NCBI GenBank assembly: GCA_035528065.1
Contig: DATKZH010000121.1
Span: 1 to 41,139 of the forward strand
Reading direction: 5' to 3'
Origin: DATKZH01 sp035528065
Lineage (GTDB): Bacteria > Planctomycetota > Planctomycetia > Pirellulales > Thermoguttaceae
Length of the DNA: 41,139 bases
The position numbers and the translations under genes were made by a program. A model generated the notes under the pieces. It was not told the DNA's origin. It saw only the letters and a list, made by a program, of their open reading frames with translations, and did no database searches. Below are positions 15,812-24,337 of this stretch, one piece after another; the first letter of the stretch is position 1, and each line of letters starts with the position of its first letter.

Positions 15812-17143
15812 ATGAACCGACGACGTTTCTTGAAGCGCTCGGGCGCGGCGACCGCGCTTTCCCTGGCGGGCGTGATGGCCGGCCGATCGCGGGCGCGGGG
15901 ACAAGGCGGGGCCAACGATCGGATCTCGGTGGCCGCAGCCGGGCTGCGCGGACGCGGCGGCGGCTTGCTCCAGACGTTCGCCTCGCTCGCCGAGGTCGAG
16001 GTGACGTACGTCTGCGACCTCGACGAGCGGGTGTTGGGCGAGCGGGCCAAGTGGGTCGAGGAGAAGACCGGGCGACGGCCCAAGGCGATCAAGGATTTTC
16101 GGGAAGCCCTCGACGACCCGTCGCTCGACGCCTTGGTCCTCGGCACGCCCGACCACTGGCACGCCATCCCCGCGATCATGGCCTGCCAGGCCGGGAAGGA
16201 CGTGTACGTGGAGAAGCCCGACGGGCACAACGTCCTCGAAGGCCGCACCATGGTCGCCGCCGCCCGGAAGTACCAGCGCATCGTCCAGCTCGGAACCCAG
16301 GCCCGCAGCGAGCCGCAGATGCACAAGGCGATGGAATACATCGCCTCGGGCAAGCTGGGCCGGGTGCGGTTTGCCAAGGCGTGGGAGAGCTCGCGCCAGG
16401 GCTCGATCGGGCACCCGCCCGACGGCGACCCGCCGGCCGGCGTCGACTACGACCTGTGGCTCGGGCCGGCCCCCCTGCGGCCGTTCAACCCCCGGCGGTT
16501 CCACGGCTCCTGGCGATGGTTCTTCGACTATGGGACCGGCGACTTGGGCAACGACGGCGTGCACCGGCTCGACAAGGCACGCTGGGGATTGGCGACCGCG
16601 CTGGCGGCCGAGGGCAAGTCGCTCTCGACCACGCCCGCCGCCGTCTCGGCCCATGGGGGCAAACACTACTTCGACGACGACCAGGAGTGGCCCGACAACC
16701 TGATGGTCACCTACGACTTCGGCCAGTCCGTGCTCACCTACGAGATGCGGATCTGGTCGCCCTATCCGCTCGACGGCGAGCGCGAAGGGGCCGCCGTGTT
16801 GGGCGACGACGGATACATGGTCATCGGCAACCGCCGCTGGCGGGCGCTGGACGCCAAGGGCAAGCAGGTGGCCGAGGAGGAGGGCGGCGACGCCACCGCG
16901 GCACACGTCGAAAACTTCCTCGCCTCGATGCGAACCCGCGAAAAACCGGCCGCCGACCTGGAAACCGTCGGCCACCCGTCCAGCCTCCTCTGCCACCTGG
17001 GCAACGCCGCCTGGCGGGCCGGGCGCAGCCTGCGCTTCGACCCCCAGACGTACACGTTCCGCGGCGACGAGGAGGCCAGCCAATACCTCACGCGGCCCGA
17101 GTACCGAAAACCGTGGGTGCTGCCGAAGATCGCCGAGCTGTAA
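15812..17143 (+). CDS. Gfo/Idh/MocA-family oxidoreductase with Tat signal
   Basis: 443 residues. The N-terminus MNRRRFLKRSGAATALSLAG is a textbook twin-arginine signal, implying export of a folded, cofactor-loaded enzyme. GGGAGGGG lies just upstream of the ATG. The Rossmann domain follows (VAAAGLRGRGGG), then VLGTPDHWH and the family's EKPDGHN motif holding the catalytic Lys. The C-terminal alpha/beta domain contains the GTGDLGNDGVHRLD segment typical of planctomycete members. These enzymes oxidise or reduce sugars and related polyols with NAD(P). The substrate is not predictable here. The adjacent GH43-like propeller makes carbohydrate processing a reasonable guess. Confidence 0.9.
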   Translation: MNRRRFLKRSGAATALSLAGVMAGRSRARGQGGANDRISVAAAGLRGRGGGLLQTFASLAEVEVTYVCDLDERVLGERAKWVEEKTGRRPKAIKDFREALDDPSLDALVLGTPDHWHAIPAIMACQAGKDVYVEKPDGHNVLEGRTMVAAARKYQRIVQLGTQARSEPQMHKAMEYIASGKLGRVRFAKAWESSRQGSIGHPPDGDPPAGVDYDLWLGPAPLRPFNPRRFHGSWRWFFDYGTGDLGNDGVHRLDKARWGLATALAAEGKSLSTTPAAVSAHGGKHYFDDDQEWPDNLMVTYDFGQSVLTYEMRIWSPYPLDGEREGAAVLGDDGYMVIGNRRWRALDAKGKQVAEEEGGDATAAHVENFLASMRTREKPAADLETVGHPSSLLCHLGNAAWRAGRSLRFDPQTYTFRGDEEASQYLTRPEYRKPWVLPKIAEL

Positions 17144-17182
17144 GCTGTATCGAGGCGAGACCGTTTTTGCTATCGTGCCATC

Positions 17183-17360
17183 GTTACGACGCTTGCCATC
17201 GTTACGACGCTTCGCGTCGTAACGTAGGGTCGGACGCTTCGCGTCCGGGCGTGGCCAAAGGGCGTGGATGCACGAACCGTCGCACCTTGCGGACGCGAAG
17301 CGTCCGAGTAGGGCGTTCCCACGCAAAGCGTGGGAACGATGGTCAATAGGCGTGGGAACG
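17183..17360. repeat. cluster of palindromic repeats of at least three types
   Basis: Between the oxidoreductase and SixA-like genes lie: GTTACGACGC-TTC and complement (17201-17223), preceded by a half copy (17183-17194); CGGACGC-TTC-GCGTCCG (17231-17247); the same arms around GAA, i.e. the opposite orientation (17290-17306); and CGTTCCCACGC-AAA with complement (17314-17338), followed by a half copy near 17350-17361. They account for most of this spacer and are probably accumulated mobile palindromes. Confidence 0.8.
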
Positions 17361-17398
17361 ACGCGCCGGTGGTCAACATGGTCGAAGGAGTCGCCAAC

Positions 17399-17896
17399 AT
17401 GGCAGATCAGCAGCCGGACCCGACCGAGCGCTTCGTCTACCTGGTTCAACACGGCCAGGCGGAGCCGAAGGAGAAGAATCCCGAGCGGCCGTTGACCGCC
17501 GAGGGCCGGGAGACGGTCGAGCGCGTGGCGGCGTGGGCGGTGCGAGCGGGGATCGTCGTGGGACAGGTGCGTCACAGCGGGAAGCTGCGCGCCGAACAGA
17601 CGGCCGAGATCTTCGCCGAGAAGCTCAAGCCCACCGAGAGCATCACCTCGTATCCCGGCCTGGGACCCAACGACGACGTGCAGCCCGTGGCCGACGCCCT
17701 GCCCGACTGCCCTTGCTCCGTGATGCTCGTCGCTCACCTGCCGTTCTTGAGCCGGCTGGCCGGGCTCCTGCTGACCGGCGACGCCGAGCGCCAGCCCGTC
17801 CGCTTCCGCCAAGGCGGGCTGGTCGGCCTGGTGCGGGAAGAGGGGCGGTGGACGGTCGCCTGCGTGGTCCCGCCGGAACTGGTGCCCGAGGCATAG
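17399..17896 (+). CDS. SixA-like histidine phosphatase
   Basis: 165 residues, about the size of E. coli SixA (161). The first catalytic segment is LVQHGQAE, where the usual Arg before His is Gln; other SixA-like proteins share this variant. KLRAEQTAEIF holds the second Arg, and VAHLPFLSRLAGLLL the second catalytic His. SixA dephosphorylates phosphohistidine on phosphotransfer proteins; no PTS or histidine kinase is nearby, so the target is unknown. GAAGGAG lies 8 nt before the ATG at 17399. Earlier in-frame starts (17330, 17378) run through a palindromic repeat or precede this site and are rejected. Confidence 0.8.
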   Translation: MADQQPDPTERFVYLVQHGQAEPKEKNPERPLTAEGRETVERVAAWAVRAGIVVGQVRHSGKLRAEQTAEIFAEKLKPTESITSYPGLGPNDDVQPVADALPDCPCSVMLVAHLPFLSRLAGLLLTGDAERQPVRFRQGGLVGLVREEGRWTVACVVPPELVPEA

Positions 17897-17968
17897 CGAT
17901 TGACCCGGCTCAGGGCAGGGACTGGATTGATTTGCGGCCCACCGGACGACGCGCTCAGCTCCCTCGTG

Positions 17969-18283
17969 CTATCGCTCTCCGCGGGCGAACATCCCCAAGT
18001 AGTCACGCGATCCATGGAGGAGCATCGCGATTTCAACACCCTCGGAAATCGGGTAGTAGAAGACGAGATAGCCGTCTGCCGGCTTCCTTGACCGGAAAAC
18101 ACGGAGATCCCGCCTGAGGTCTTCCCGAAGCGTACCCAAGAGCGGGGACTTCGCGAGAAGAGTGAACGTTTGGTGGAGGGCTTCGAGGACCCGCACTGCC
18201 GCAGCCGGGTTCCGCTCGCCCAGGTAGTCCGCGATTTCCTCAAGGTCGCGGTCCGCCTGGTGAGAAAGCCGGTAGCGGCTCAT
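17969..18283 (-). CDS. ParE/RelE-family toxin
   Basis: 104 residues with the ParE pattern: MSRYRLSHQADRDLEEIADYLGE, then NPAAAVRVLEALHQTFTLLAKSPLLG, and C-terminal RVFRSRKPADGYLVFYYPISEGVEIAMLLHGSRD (given here in family-typical blocks). ParE toxins inhibit DNA gyrase, while RelE relatives cleave mRNA; the target here cannot be told from sequence. The start overlaps the end of the antitoxin gene by 4 nt (ATGA, 18280-18283), so translation is coupled and the antitoxin is made first. Confidence 0.85.
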   Translation of the reverse strand: MSRYRLSHQADRDLEEIADYLGERNPAAAVRVLEALHQTFTLLAKSPLLGTLREDLRRDLRVFRSRKPADGYLVFYYPISEGVEIAMLLHGSRDYLGMFARGER

Positions 18284-18537
18284 TTCGCGCCATGGCCCGT
18301 GTTGTGTGCTCGCGCCTTGAGTTCCTCAAACCGCCTCTGGAGGGTCTGCTCGTCGTACTCGGTGTACTGGCCGCTATCGAGTTGCCTCCGGCTCTCGTCG
18401 ATACGATCGAGCAGTTCGTTCCGCATCCGGAGAAGCTCAACGCCAGCGTCTAACACGTCCGACCGCGTACGAAAGGTCCCGCTTGCGATCTGCTTTTCGA
18501 TGAACCGTTCGTTTTCTGGCGAGATTTCGGTGCTCAT
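18280..18537 (-). CDS. ParD-family antitoxin
   Basis: 85 residues. The N-terminal ribbon-helix-helix (MSTEISPENERFIEKQIASG, FRTRSDVLDAGVELLRMRNE) gives DNA binding and autoregulation in this family. The C-terminal tail (about 45-85) is charged and helical and would wrap the toxin. It is encoded directly before parE with a 4-nt overlap, the standard order. The pair sits downstream of serA and the DUF2520 gene on the same strand, separated from the latter by 82 nt, which is enough for its own promoter-operator. Confidence 0.85.
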   Translation of the reverse strand: MSTEISPENERFIEKQIASGTFRTRSDVLDAGVELLRMRNELLDRIDESRRQLDSGQYTEYDEQTLQRRFEELKARAHNTGHGAK

Positions 18538-18619
18538 GGCACGCCCTCAACCTTCTCCCCTCCCGATTCAGCCTACCAGAGCGAGAAGGCCCTGTCAAAC
18601 CCCCAAGCAAAGCAGGCCT

Positions 18620-19504
18620 TCAGGAACGACCTTCCTCCTGGTTCAGCAATTCGTCGATCGCATCCAACGCATCCGCTCCAGCATTCCCCTGGGCGGCCGA
18701 AAGCTCCACCGCCACTTGCCCGAGGGCCTTGTAGATCCGCTCGACCCGCGCGTCCCACTCGCCGAGGGCTTCGCACTGGCGCTCGACGACCGACGACTCG
18801 CCCCGCGCGATCGGGCCGGTCAGGGCCTGCACCGGGCCGAGCTCGAACACGTTGCTCATGGTCCCGTGGACGATCGGCCGGATGATCTCCAGGGCCGTCT
18901 CTCGGGGGATGCCCGCCTGCTCGAAGCACCGCAGGCCGACCTCCAGAAGGGCGCAGAGGTAGTTGCAGACGAAGACCGTGCCGGCGTGGTAGACCGTTTT
19001 GAACTGCGGGTCGACGGGGAACGTGATCGCCCCGCATCGGCCGAGCGCGTCGCCGAGCACGTCGCACGCCGGCGGGTCGCCTTCGATCGCGCAGAACGTC
19101 CCGGCGAAGGTCTCCACGGCCCGGGCCGGGTCGGCGAAGCTCTTCACCGGGTGTACGCTGGCGATCAAGGCGCCTCGGGCCTTGGCGGGCTCCAGCAGGG
19201 TGGAAGGCAGCGAGCCGCTACAGTGGAAGACCACGACGCCGTCGCGGAGGATCCCGGTGTCGCCGAGTTGCCGGCAGCACGTCTCGATCGCCTCGTCCGA
19301 GGCGGAGATCATCACCAGATCGGCCCGTCGGAGTTCGTCGTAGCTGGGGACCGCTCGGCCGCTCCCCACGAAATCGGCGGCCCGGCGGCCGCTTTCCAGC
19401 GAGCGATTGAGGATGGACTGCACCTGGAAGACGCGGTGCTCGGTCCACAAGCGGGCGAGCGTTTTTCCGACGCTGCCGCAGCCGATGACGTTGAGCGTCT
19501 TCAC
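18620..19504 (-). CDS. Rossmann-fold DUF2520 protein
   Basis: 294 residues from a GTG start (GGGGA about 9 nt upstream). N-terminal NAD(P)-binding motif VIGCGSVGKTLA; then VFHCSGSLPS and SVHPVKSFADP, both typical of the Rossmann-like/DUF2520 family related to pyrroline-5-carboxylate reductase and ketopantoate reductase folds. The C-terminal half is helical (HAGTVFVCNYLCALLEVG, RPIVHGTMSNV). No substrate is established for the family. It lies 16 nt after serA on the same strand, which indicates co-transcription, so an accessory role next to serine synthesis is possible but not shown. Confidence 0.85.
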   Translation of the reverse strand: MKTLNVIGCGSVGKTLARLWTEHRVFQVQSILNRSLESGRRAADFVGSGRAVPSYDELRRADLVMISASDEAIETCCRQLGDTGILRDGVVVFHCSGSLPSTLLEPAKARGALIASVHPVKSFADPARAVETFAGTFCAIEGDPPACDVLGDALGRCGAITFPVDPQFKTVYHAGTVFVCNYLCALLEVGLRCFEQAGIPRETALEIIRPIVHGTMSNVFELGPVQALTGPIARGESSVVERQCEALGEWDARVERIYKALGQVAVELSAAQGNAGADALDAIDELLNQEEGRS

Positions 19505-19520
19505 CGAGCCGTCCCCTTTT

Positions 19521-21146
19521 TCACCCCGCCATCCAGGGTGGGAGCTTGTCGGCGGGGGGGAGCTTGACCACCCAGGCCTGTTCCAAGGGCTCGAGGGCCA
19601 GCACGTCGGCGAGGGCTTCGGGCGGGGGTTGGGCGTCGAGGGTGAGCACGCCGACGGCGTTTCCCCCCGGCTGGTTCACGAGGCGGCCGACCGCCATGTC
19701 GGCGATGTTGACGCGATGCTTGCCGAAGACCGTACCGATCTGGCCGATCACGCCCGGCACGTCCCGATGGGTAAACATCAACATGATTCCTTCCAGCCGG
19801 CTTTCCAGGCGGAAGTCGCCCTTCTTGACCAGGCGCGGCATGTTGCCGAACAGGGTGCCGGAGGCCACGGCCGTCCGCTCCTGGCTGGCCACTTCGGCGG
19901 TGATCAGGGAGCTGAATTCGCCGACGTCGCTGGACCGCTGCTCGACCAGCTCGATCCCCCGCTCCCGCAGCAGCACCTCGGCGTTGACGATGTTCACGTC
20001 CGACTCCATGGCGTGCTCCAACAGCCCGGCGGCAAACGCCGCGGAGACCAGCCGGCAGTCCTTCTTGGCCACCTCCCCTTCGTACTTCAAGAGACAACTC
20101 GTCGGGGAGCTGCGATGGACCTGGGCCAGCAGCATCCCCAATCGGTAAGCCAGATTCAGATACCCCCGCAGGCTCTCCAGCGTCTTCGGGTCCAAGGGCG
20201 ACATGTTGACCGACGACTTGATCGCTCCGGTGGTGAAGAGATCGATCAACAGCTCGGCGGCCTCCACGGCCACGTGGGCCTGGGCCTCTTCGGTGCTTGC
20301 TCCCAGGTGCGGCGTGCAGAGGACGTTCGGCATGCCGAACAGCGGGTTGTCGGTGCAGGGCTCGCCCTCGTAAACGTCCAGGGCGACGCCGCCCAAGTGC
20401 CCGCTGGTGAGCCCCTCGACCAGCGCCTCGATGTTGAAGATGCCGCCCCGGGCGCAGTTGATCAGCCGGACCCCGGGGCGCATCAAGCGGATCTCGTCCG
20501 CTCCGATCATGTCCCGCGTCTCGTCGTTCAAGGGGGTGTGGACGGTGAGGTAGTCGACGCGGGGGAACATGTCCCGGACCGAGGGGCAAGTCTCGATTCC
20601 CAGCTCCTTGGCCCGCGGGGCGGATAGGAACGGATCGTATCCGAGCACCCGCATCTCCATCGCCTGGGCGCGAACCGCCACGGCCTGCCCGACGCGGCCC
20701 AGGCCGACGATCCCCAACGTCTTGCCGGCCAGTTGGGTGCCCATGTACTGCTTGCGGTCCCACCGTCCCTCGATGAGGCTGTGATAGGCCGGATAGACGT
20801 TGCGCGACAGGGCCAGCATCAGGGCGATCGTGTGCTCGGCCGTGGAAATCGTGTTGCCGCCGGGGGTGTTCATCACGACGATCCCCATCCGGGTGGCGGT
20901 TTCCAGGTCGATGTTGTCGGTCCCCACGCCGGCCCGGGCGATCGCCTTCAGGCGCCGGTTGCCATGGAGCACCTCGCCGGTGATCTTCACGCCGCTTCGG
21001 CAGATCGCCCCATCGAACTGGGCAAGCGCCTCCCGAAGCGCTTCCCCTTTCAAGCCGGTGCGGACCTCATACTCGATGTTCGGGCTCGCCCCCAGCAAGT
21101 CGAGACCTTCTTGAGACAAGTTGTCCAGGACAATGACTCTTGGCAT
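19521..21146 (-). CDS. serA: D-3-phosphoglycerate dehydrogenase
   Basis: 541 residues, the long form with three parts. Substrate and nucleotide-binding domains (1-310): NAD motif LGIVGLGRVGQAVA, catalytic Arg in NCARGG, Glu in DVYEGEP, and His in CTPHLGAST. An intervening ASB domain covers about 315-455. A C-terminal ACT domain (about 465-540, MLMFTHRDVPGVIGQIGTVF) usually mediates serine feedback. It catalyses the first step of phosphorylated serine biosynthesis, 3-phosphoglycerate to 3-phosphohydroxypyruvate. All motifs are intact. The DUF2520 gene follows within 16 nt. Confidence 0.95.
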   Translation of the reverse strand: MPRVIVLDNLSQEGLDLLGASPNIEYEVRTGLKGEALREALAQFDGAICRSGVKITGEVLHGNRRLKAIARAGVGTDNIDLETATRMGIVVMNTPGGNTISTAEHTIALMLALSRNVYPAYHSLIEGRWDRKQYMGTQLAGKTLGIVGLGRVGQAVAVRAQAMEMRVLGYDPFLSAPRAKELGIETCPSVRDMFPRVDYLTVHTPLNDETRDMIGADEIRLMRPGVRLINCARGGIFNIEALVEGLTSGHLGGVALDVYEGEPCTDNPLFGMPNVLCTPHLGASTEEAQAHVAVEAAELLIDLFTTGAIKSSVNMSPLDPKTLESLRGYLNLAYRLGMLLAQVHRSSPTSCLLKYEGEVAKKDCRLVSAAFAAGLLEHAMESDVNIVNAEVLLRERGIELVEQRSSDVGEFSSLITAEVASQERTAVASGTLFGNMPRLVKKGDFRLESRLEGIMLMFTHRDVPGVIGQIGTVFGKHRVNIADMAVGRLVNQPGGNAVGVLTLDAQPPPEALADVLALEPLEQAWVVKLPPADKLPPWMAG

Positions 21147-21565
21147 CGGTTCGTGTGACCCTGTTCTCAGACGAGAATTCCTTTTCCAGAGCGTCCTCCT
21201 CGCCGGGCGGAATCGCGCCGAGGCGGTCCGGCCCGGGAGGACCTCTCCAACCCCTTTCTTACCGCAGATCGTCCGTCATGTCGAGTCCAGCGAAGACCGG
21301 TTCTCGGCGATCCTTGCCTGCCTTCACCGTCGCGCTAGGAACGGTGGTCTCGACTCGGACCCTTGACGATTCGCAGAAGAATCCCTATACGTGGGGTACG
21401 TTACGTGGGGCACGTTTCCAACGTGCCTGCAACCCAAAGGCACGTTGGAAACGTGCCCCACAATATGCGCCAAACCATCCGGCGTAACGGACTCTGTGCC
21501 GGGGTTGCGAAACCGGACCCGTGACCCGGCACCCCCCGGCGCATCGGTGAACAGGAACTCGGACT
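21147..21565. other. divergent intergenic region between serA and purN
   Basis: This 419-nt spacer must hold promoters for serA (minus) and purN (plus). Its striking element is the double palindrome at 21405-21461. Open frames in it are fragmentary and overlap that repeat. No riboswitch fold was recognised by eye. Confidence 0.5.
21389..21461. repeat. long inverted repeat with self-palindromic arms plus a partial copy
   Basis: Two 23-nt arms (21405-21427 and 21439-21461) are perfect complements around an 11-nt loop. Each arm is itself a palindrome (GGCACGTT-TCC-AACGTGCC; GGCACGTT-GGA-AACGTGCC), so one long or two short hairpins can form. ACGTGGGGTACGTT at 21389-21402 is a near copy of the following 14 nt. 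Confidence 0.85.
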
Positions 21566-22207
21566 GTGAACGCCTCAAGCTCGACCCGCCCCGTCCGTGT
21601 TGCCGTGCTCATCTCCGGCGGGGGAACGACGTTGCGCAACCTGATTCAGAAAATCGAAGCAGGCACGCTCGACGCAGAAATCCTGCTGGTCGTCTCCAGC
21701 ACCTCGAAGGCCGGTGGATTGCAGTTCGCCGAAAAGGCCGGCATCCCCAGCGCCGTCCTGCGCCGAAAGGATTTCGACTCGCCGGATGCGTTCAGCGCGG
21801 CGATCTTCGACCAGTGCCGCCAAGCCGGCGTGGACGTGGTCGTGATGGGCGGATTCCTCAAGCGGGTGACGATCCCGGAGGACTTCAGCAACCGGGTGAT
21901 CAATATCCACCCCGCCTTGATCCCCTCGTTTTGCGGGGAGCGGATGTACGGCCACTTCGTCCACGAGGCGGTGCTCGACTACGGGGCCAAGGTCAGCGGG
22001 TGCACGGTCCATTTCGCCGACAACCAGTATGACCACGGCCCGGTCATTGTGCAAAAGGCCGTGCCCGTGATGGACGACGACACCCCCAAGACCCTCGCCG
22101 CCCGGGTGTTCGAGGCCGAATGCGAAGCCTACCCCGAGGTGCTCAACCTGATCGCCGCCGGGCGCGTCACCGTTGAGGGGCGCCGCGTCCGCATCGCCCC
22201 GGCATGA
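21566..22207 (+). CDS. purN: phosphoribosylglycinamide formyltransferase PurN
   Basis: 213 residues from a GTG start, with AGGA about 10 nt upstream. The N-terminal phosphate-binding loop is VLISGGGTTLRNL. The catalytic set is intact: N113 and H115 in INIHPALIPSF and D156 in QYDHGPVI. The enzyme transfers a formyl group from 10-formyl-THF to GAR in step 3 of purine synthesis. The family's usual SGxGSN loop reads SGGGTT here, a variant common in planctomycetes and deltaproteobacteria. No other pur gene lies in the window. Confidence 0.93.
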   Translation: MNASSSTRPVRVAVLISGGGTTLRNLIQKIEAGTLDAEILLVVSSTSKAGGLQFAEKAGIPSAVLRRKDFDSPDAFSAAIFDQCRQAGVDVVVMGGFLKRVTIPEDFSNRVINIHPALIPSFCGERMYGHFVHEAVLDYGAKVSGCTVHFADNQYDHGPVIVQKAVPVMDDDTPKTLAARVFEAECEAYPEVLNLIAAGRVTVEGRRVRIAPA

Positions 22208-22729
22208 CGGCCGGCCCGTTCCGCTCGGCGTATGGCGAAGCGCCGGAATCTGCACTCGTGCCCCCCAGATTGCAGGCTGATCGCCGTCTTCGGCACCGGT
22301 GCCGGGTTGGGAGCAGGCGAGCCTCCAACGGACGAGAGCCGGACTCACTGGGCGCAATAGCGCGTCAGGGCGACAGGACCGGGTGCGCTCCGGCGGAATG
22401 CATCCGCGTGCGTCAAGTATCGGTCCCTTTTCGGGATTCTCAGATTGTTTCCCGCCTCGACGACCTCTTGCGACTATCTTGGCAGATGGCAGGCGGAGCA
22501 TCCATCCTGCGTTCGCAACTCGTCAATCAGTTGGGCGGCGGCCTCACCAACCTTCCGCGACGAAGTGGTAGAGCGGCCAGCGAACAAAGGGAGAAGCCAT
22601 GAAGGACTCAGAGGAGATGTTGGCACTCTGAAATCACTTGCTTCGCAGCGCGCCCGTAGATGCGAGCCATCTGTTCCCGCGTTGCGTCGTCCCGAATGCA
22701 GTGGCCCTTGAAGACCGAATTGACGACCT
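22208..22729. other. gene-poor stretch with possible decayed minus-strand coding remnants
   Basis: No intact gene is supported. On the minus strand three short protein-like segments lie in different frames: a 43-codon frame ending at 22608 (contains REQMARIYGRAAKQVISEC), MASPFVRWPLYHFVAEGW starting near 22600, and EAAAQLIDELRTQDGCSACH ending at 22474. They could be pieces of a frameshifted gene or chance. Confidence 0.3.
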
Positions 22730-23992
22730 CTAGACACTCTCACCGGCAAGGTAGCCGGTGCTGAAGGCGGCCTGAAGATTGTATCCGCCGATGGGGCCGT
22801 CCACGTCGAGCAGCTCCCCGGCCACGAACAGTCCGGGCACTCGCTTGCTCTCCATGGTGCGGGAATCGATCTCGTTGAGGGAGACCCCGCCGGCGGTGAC
22901 TTCGGCCTTCTCGAAGCCCAGCGTTCCGGTGGTGCGGATACTCAGCCGCTTGACGGCCTGAACGAGCCGTAGCCGCTCTTGCCGCGAGAGCTCTGCCGCG
23001 CGGCGGTCGGGCGCCACCCGGGCCTGCACGACCAAGACGTCGGCAAGACGGCGGGGCAGCCATCGCTCCAAGAGTGCCGCCACGCGACGGCCCGACCGGG
23101 TCGACGCGGCCGCCAGCATCTCCTCCAGTTGCTCCTCCTTCACGCCGGGCACGAGATCGCACTCGAACAGGGGACGCCTGCCCCGGGGACAGGCGCTGAC
23201 CACCCGGCTCGCGTTGAGAATTACCGGTCCGGAAAGGCCGAAGTGAGTGAACAGAAGTGCCCCGCGCCACTGGCCTTGCAGCTTGTCCCGCTTCGCGCCT
23301 GTCCCGCCGGGTGACGGGCCGCTTCCGGCGCCAGCCACCCGGAGCAGCACGTCCGGGATGGTAATTCCCTGAAGATCCGCCACCCAGGTGGCGTCGGTGA
23401 CAATCGGAACCAAGGCGGGGCGCGGCGCGACGATCGTGTGACCCAGTGCGGCAGCCCAACGGTAGCCGTCGCCGGTTGTGCCACAGCCGGGATAGGAGCA
23501 GCCGCCCGTGGTCAACACAACCTTCTTCGCCGAGAGGGTCCGCTGGGCGGTGACCAAACGAAAGCCGGACGCGTGTGGCCGAAGATCGACCAGCGGCTCT
23601 TCGACTGCCAAGGTGGCGCCACTTCGATTCAGGCGGCGCACGATGGCGGCCAGCACGTGGCCGGCCTTCCCGCTGGCGGGAAAGACCTTGCCGTCCGGTT
23701 CGACTTGGGTGGCGACCCCTTCCGCCTCGATCAGGTCTACCAGTTGCTGCGGCCCCAGGGCGGCCAGCGCGGAGTGGAGAAACCGGCCCTGGGGACCGAA
23801 GGCATCGACGATTCCCCGGGCGTCGGTGGCATGGGTGAGATTGCAGTGGCCGCCGCCGGAGATCAGGATCTTCGAGCCGGGCCTGTGGTTCTTCTCCAGA
23901 AGGAGCGTCGCACGGTTCCTTGCCGCTGCCCGGTGGGCCGCGAGAAGCCCCGCCGGCCCTCCCCCTACGACCACCACTTCCCATTCATCCAT
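22730..23992 (-). CDS. HI0933/BaiN-family FAD-dependent oxidoreductase
   Basis: 420 residues. N-terminal FAD motif VVVVGGGPAGLLAAHRAA, then the family hallmark GSKILISGGGHCNLTH, then VVLTTGGCSYPGCGTTGDGY. C-terminal LFVAGELLDVDGPIGGYNLQAAFSTGYLAG closes the FAD site. It belongs to the family of HI0933 and BaiN flavoproteins, whose substrates are mostly unknown; BaiN has been implicated in bile-acid chemistry, which is irrelevant here. The ATG at 23992 sits directly before the FAD strand; an upstream ATG at 24019 adds nine residues. It follows the RRM and small basic-protein genes on the same strand. Confidence 0.9.
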   Translation of the reverse strand: MDEWEVVVVGGGPAGLLAAHRAAARNRATLLLEKNHRPGSKILISGGGHCNLTHATDARGIVDAFGPQGRFLHSALAALGPQQLVDLIEAEGVATQVEPDGKVFPASGKAGHVLAAIVRRLNRSGATLAVEEPLVDLRPHASGFRLVTAQRTLSAKKVVLTTGGCSYPGCGTTGDGYRWAAALGHTIVAPRPALVPIVTDATWVADLQGITIPDVLLRVAGAGSGPSPGGTGAKRDKLQGQWRGALLFTHFGLSGPVILNASRVVSACPRGRRPLFECDLVPGVKEEQLEEMLAAASTRSGRRVAALLERWLPRRLADVLVVQARVAPDRRAAELSRQERLRLVQAVKRLSIRTTGTLGFEKAEVTAGGVSLNEIDSRTMESKRVPGLFVAGELLDVDGPIGGYNLQAAFSTGYLAGESV

Positions 23993-24064
23993 CTGCGATT
24001 CCCTGAGTGCCGGTGGCAATTCTCGCAGACGTAGTGTCTCGAATCGGTTCCAACCGTCGCCCGC

Positions 24065-24199
24065 CTAGGGCGTGTCCGGCACAGCATGCTCGTCCGTTTG
24101 TTCCTTCTTTCTGCGGCGCTGCTGCCTCTTTTCCTCTGCCTTTCTCTTCTTTTCCATTTCTCGCCGACGTTTCTCGACGGTGTTTTGGTTTTTTGCCAT
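24065..24199 (-). CDS. 44-aa highly basic protein
   Basis: A 44-residue protein, MAKNQNTVEKRRREMEKKRK continuing with KAEEKRQQRRRKKEQ, ending in an acidic-polar tail. About half the residues are Lys, Arg or Glu, and it should form one charged helix. AGAGAACC lies just upstream of the ATG. Similar small Arg/Lys-rich proteins are frequent in bacteria beside RNA-binding protein genes; here it follows the RRM gene by 138 nt. Binding to RNA or ribosomes is a guess from charge and context. The frame extends to 24322 in non-protein-like sequence. Confidence 0.65.
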   Translation of the reverse strand: MAKNQNTVEKRRREMEKKRKAEEKRQQRRRKKEQTDEHAVPDTP

Positions 24200-24337
24200 A
24201 GGTTCTCTCAGGTTGATGAGATTGTCAGTCAATGCGCGCGTACCCCCGGGGGGTTCGTTTACACCCCGCGCATTCGGCACACCAGGCCGGCGGTCTTGCA
24301 GACGGTGCGCCGAGCAGAGCACCGCGTCCGCATCGGT

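Noticed and set aside
22204..22602. Plus-strand frame overlapping the end of purN
   Set aside because: No protein-like pattern; it overlaps the purN stop by chance and has no homologous motif.
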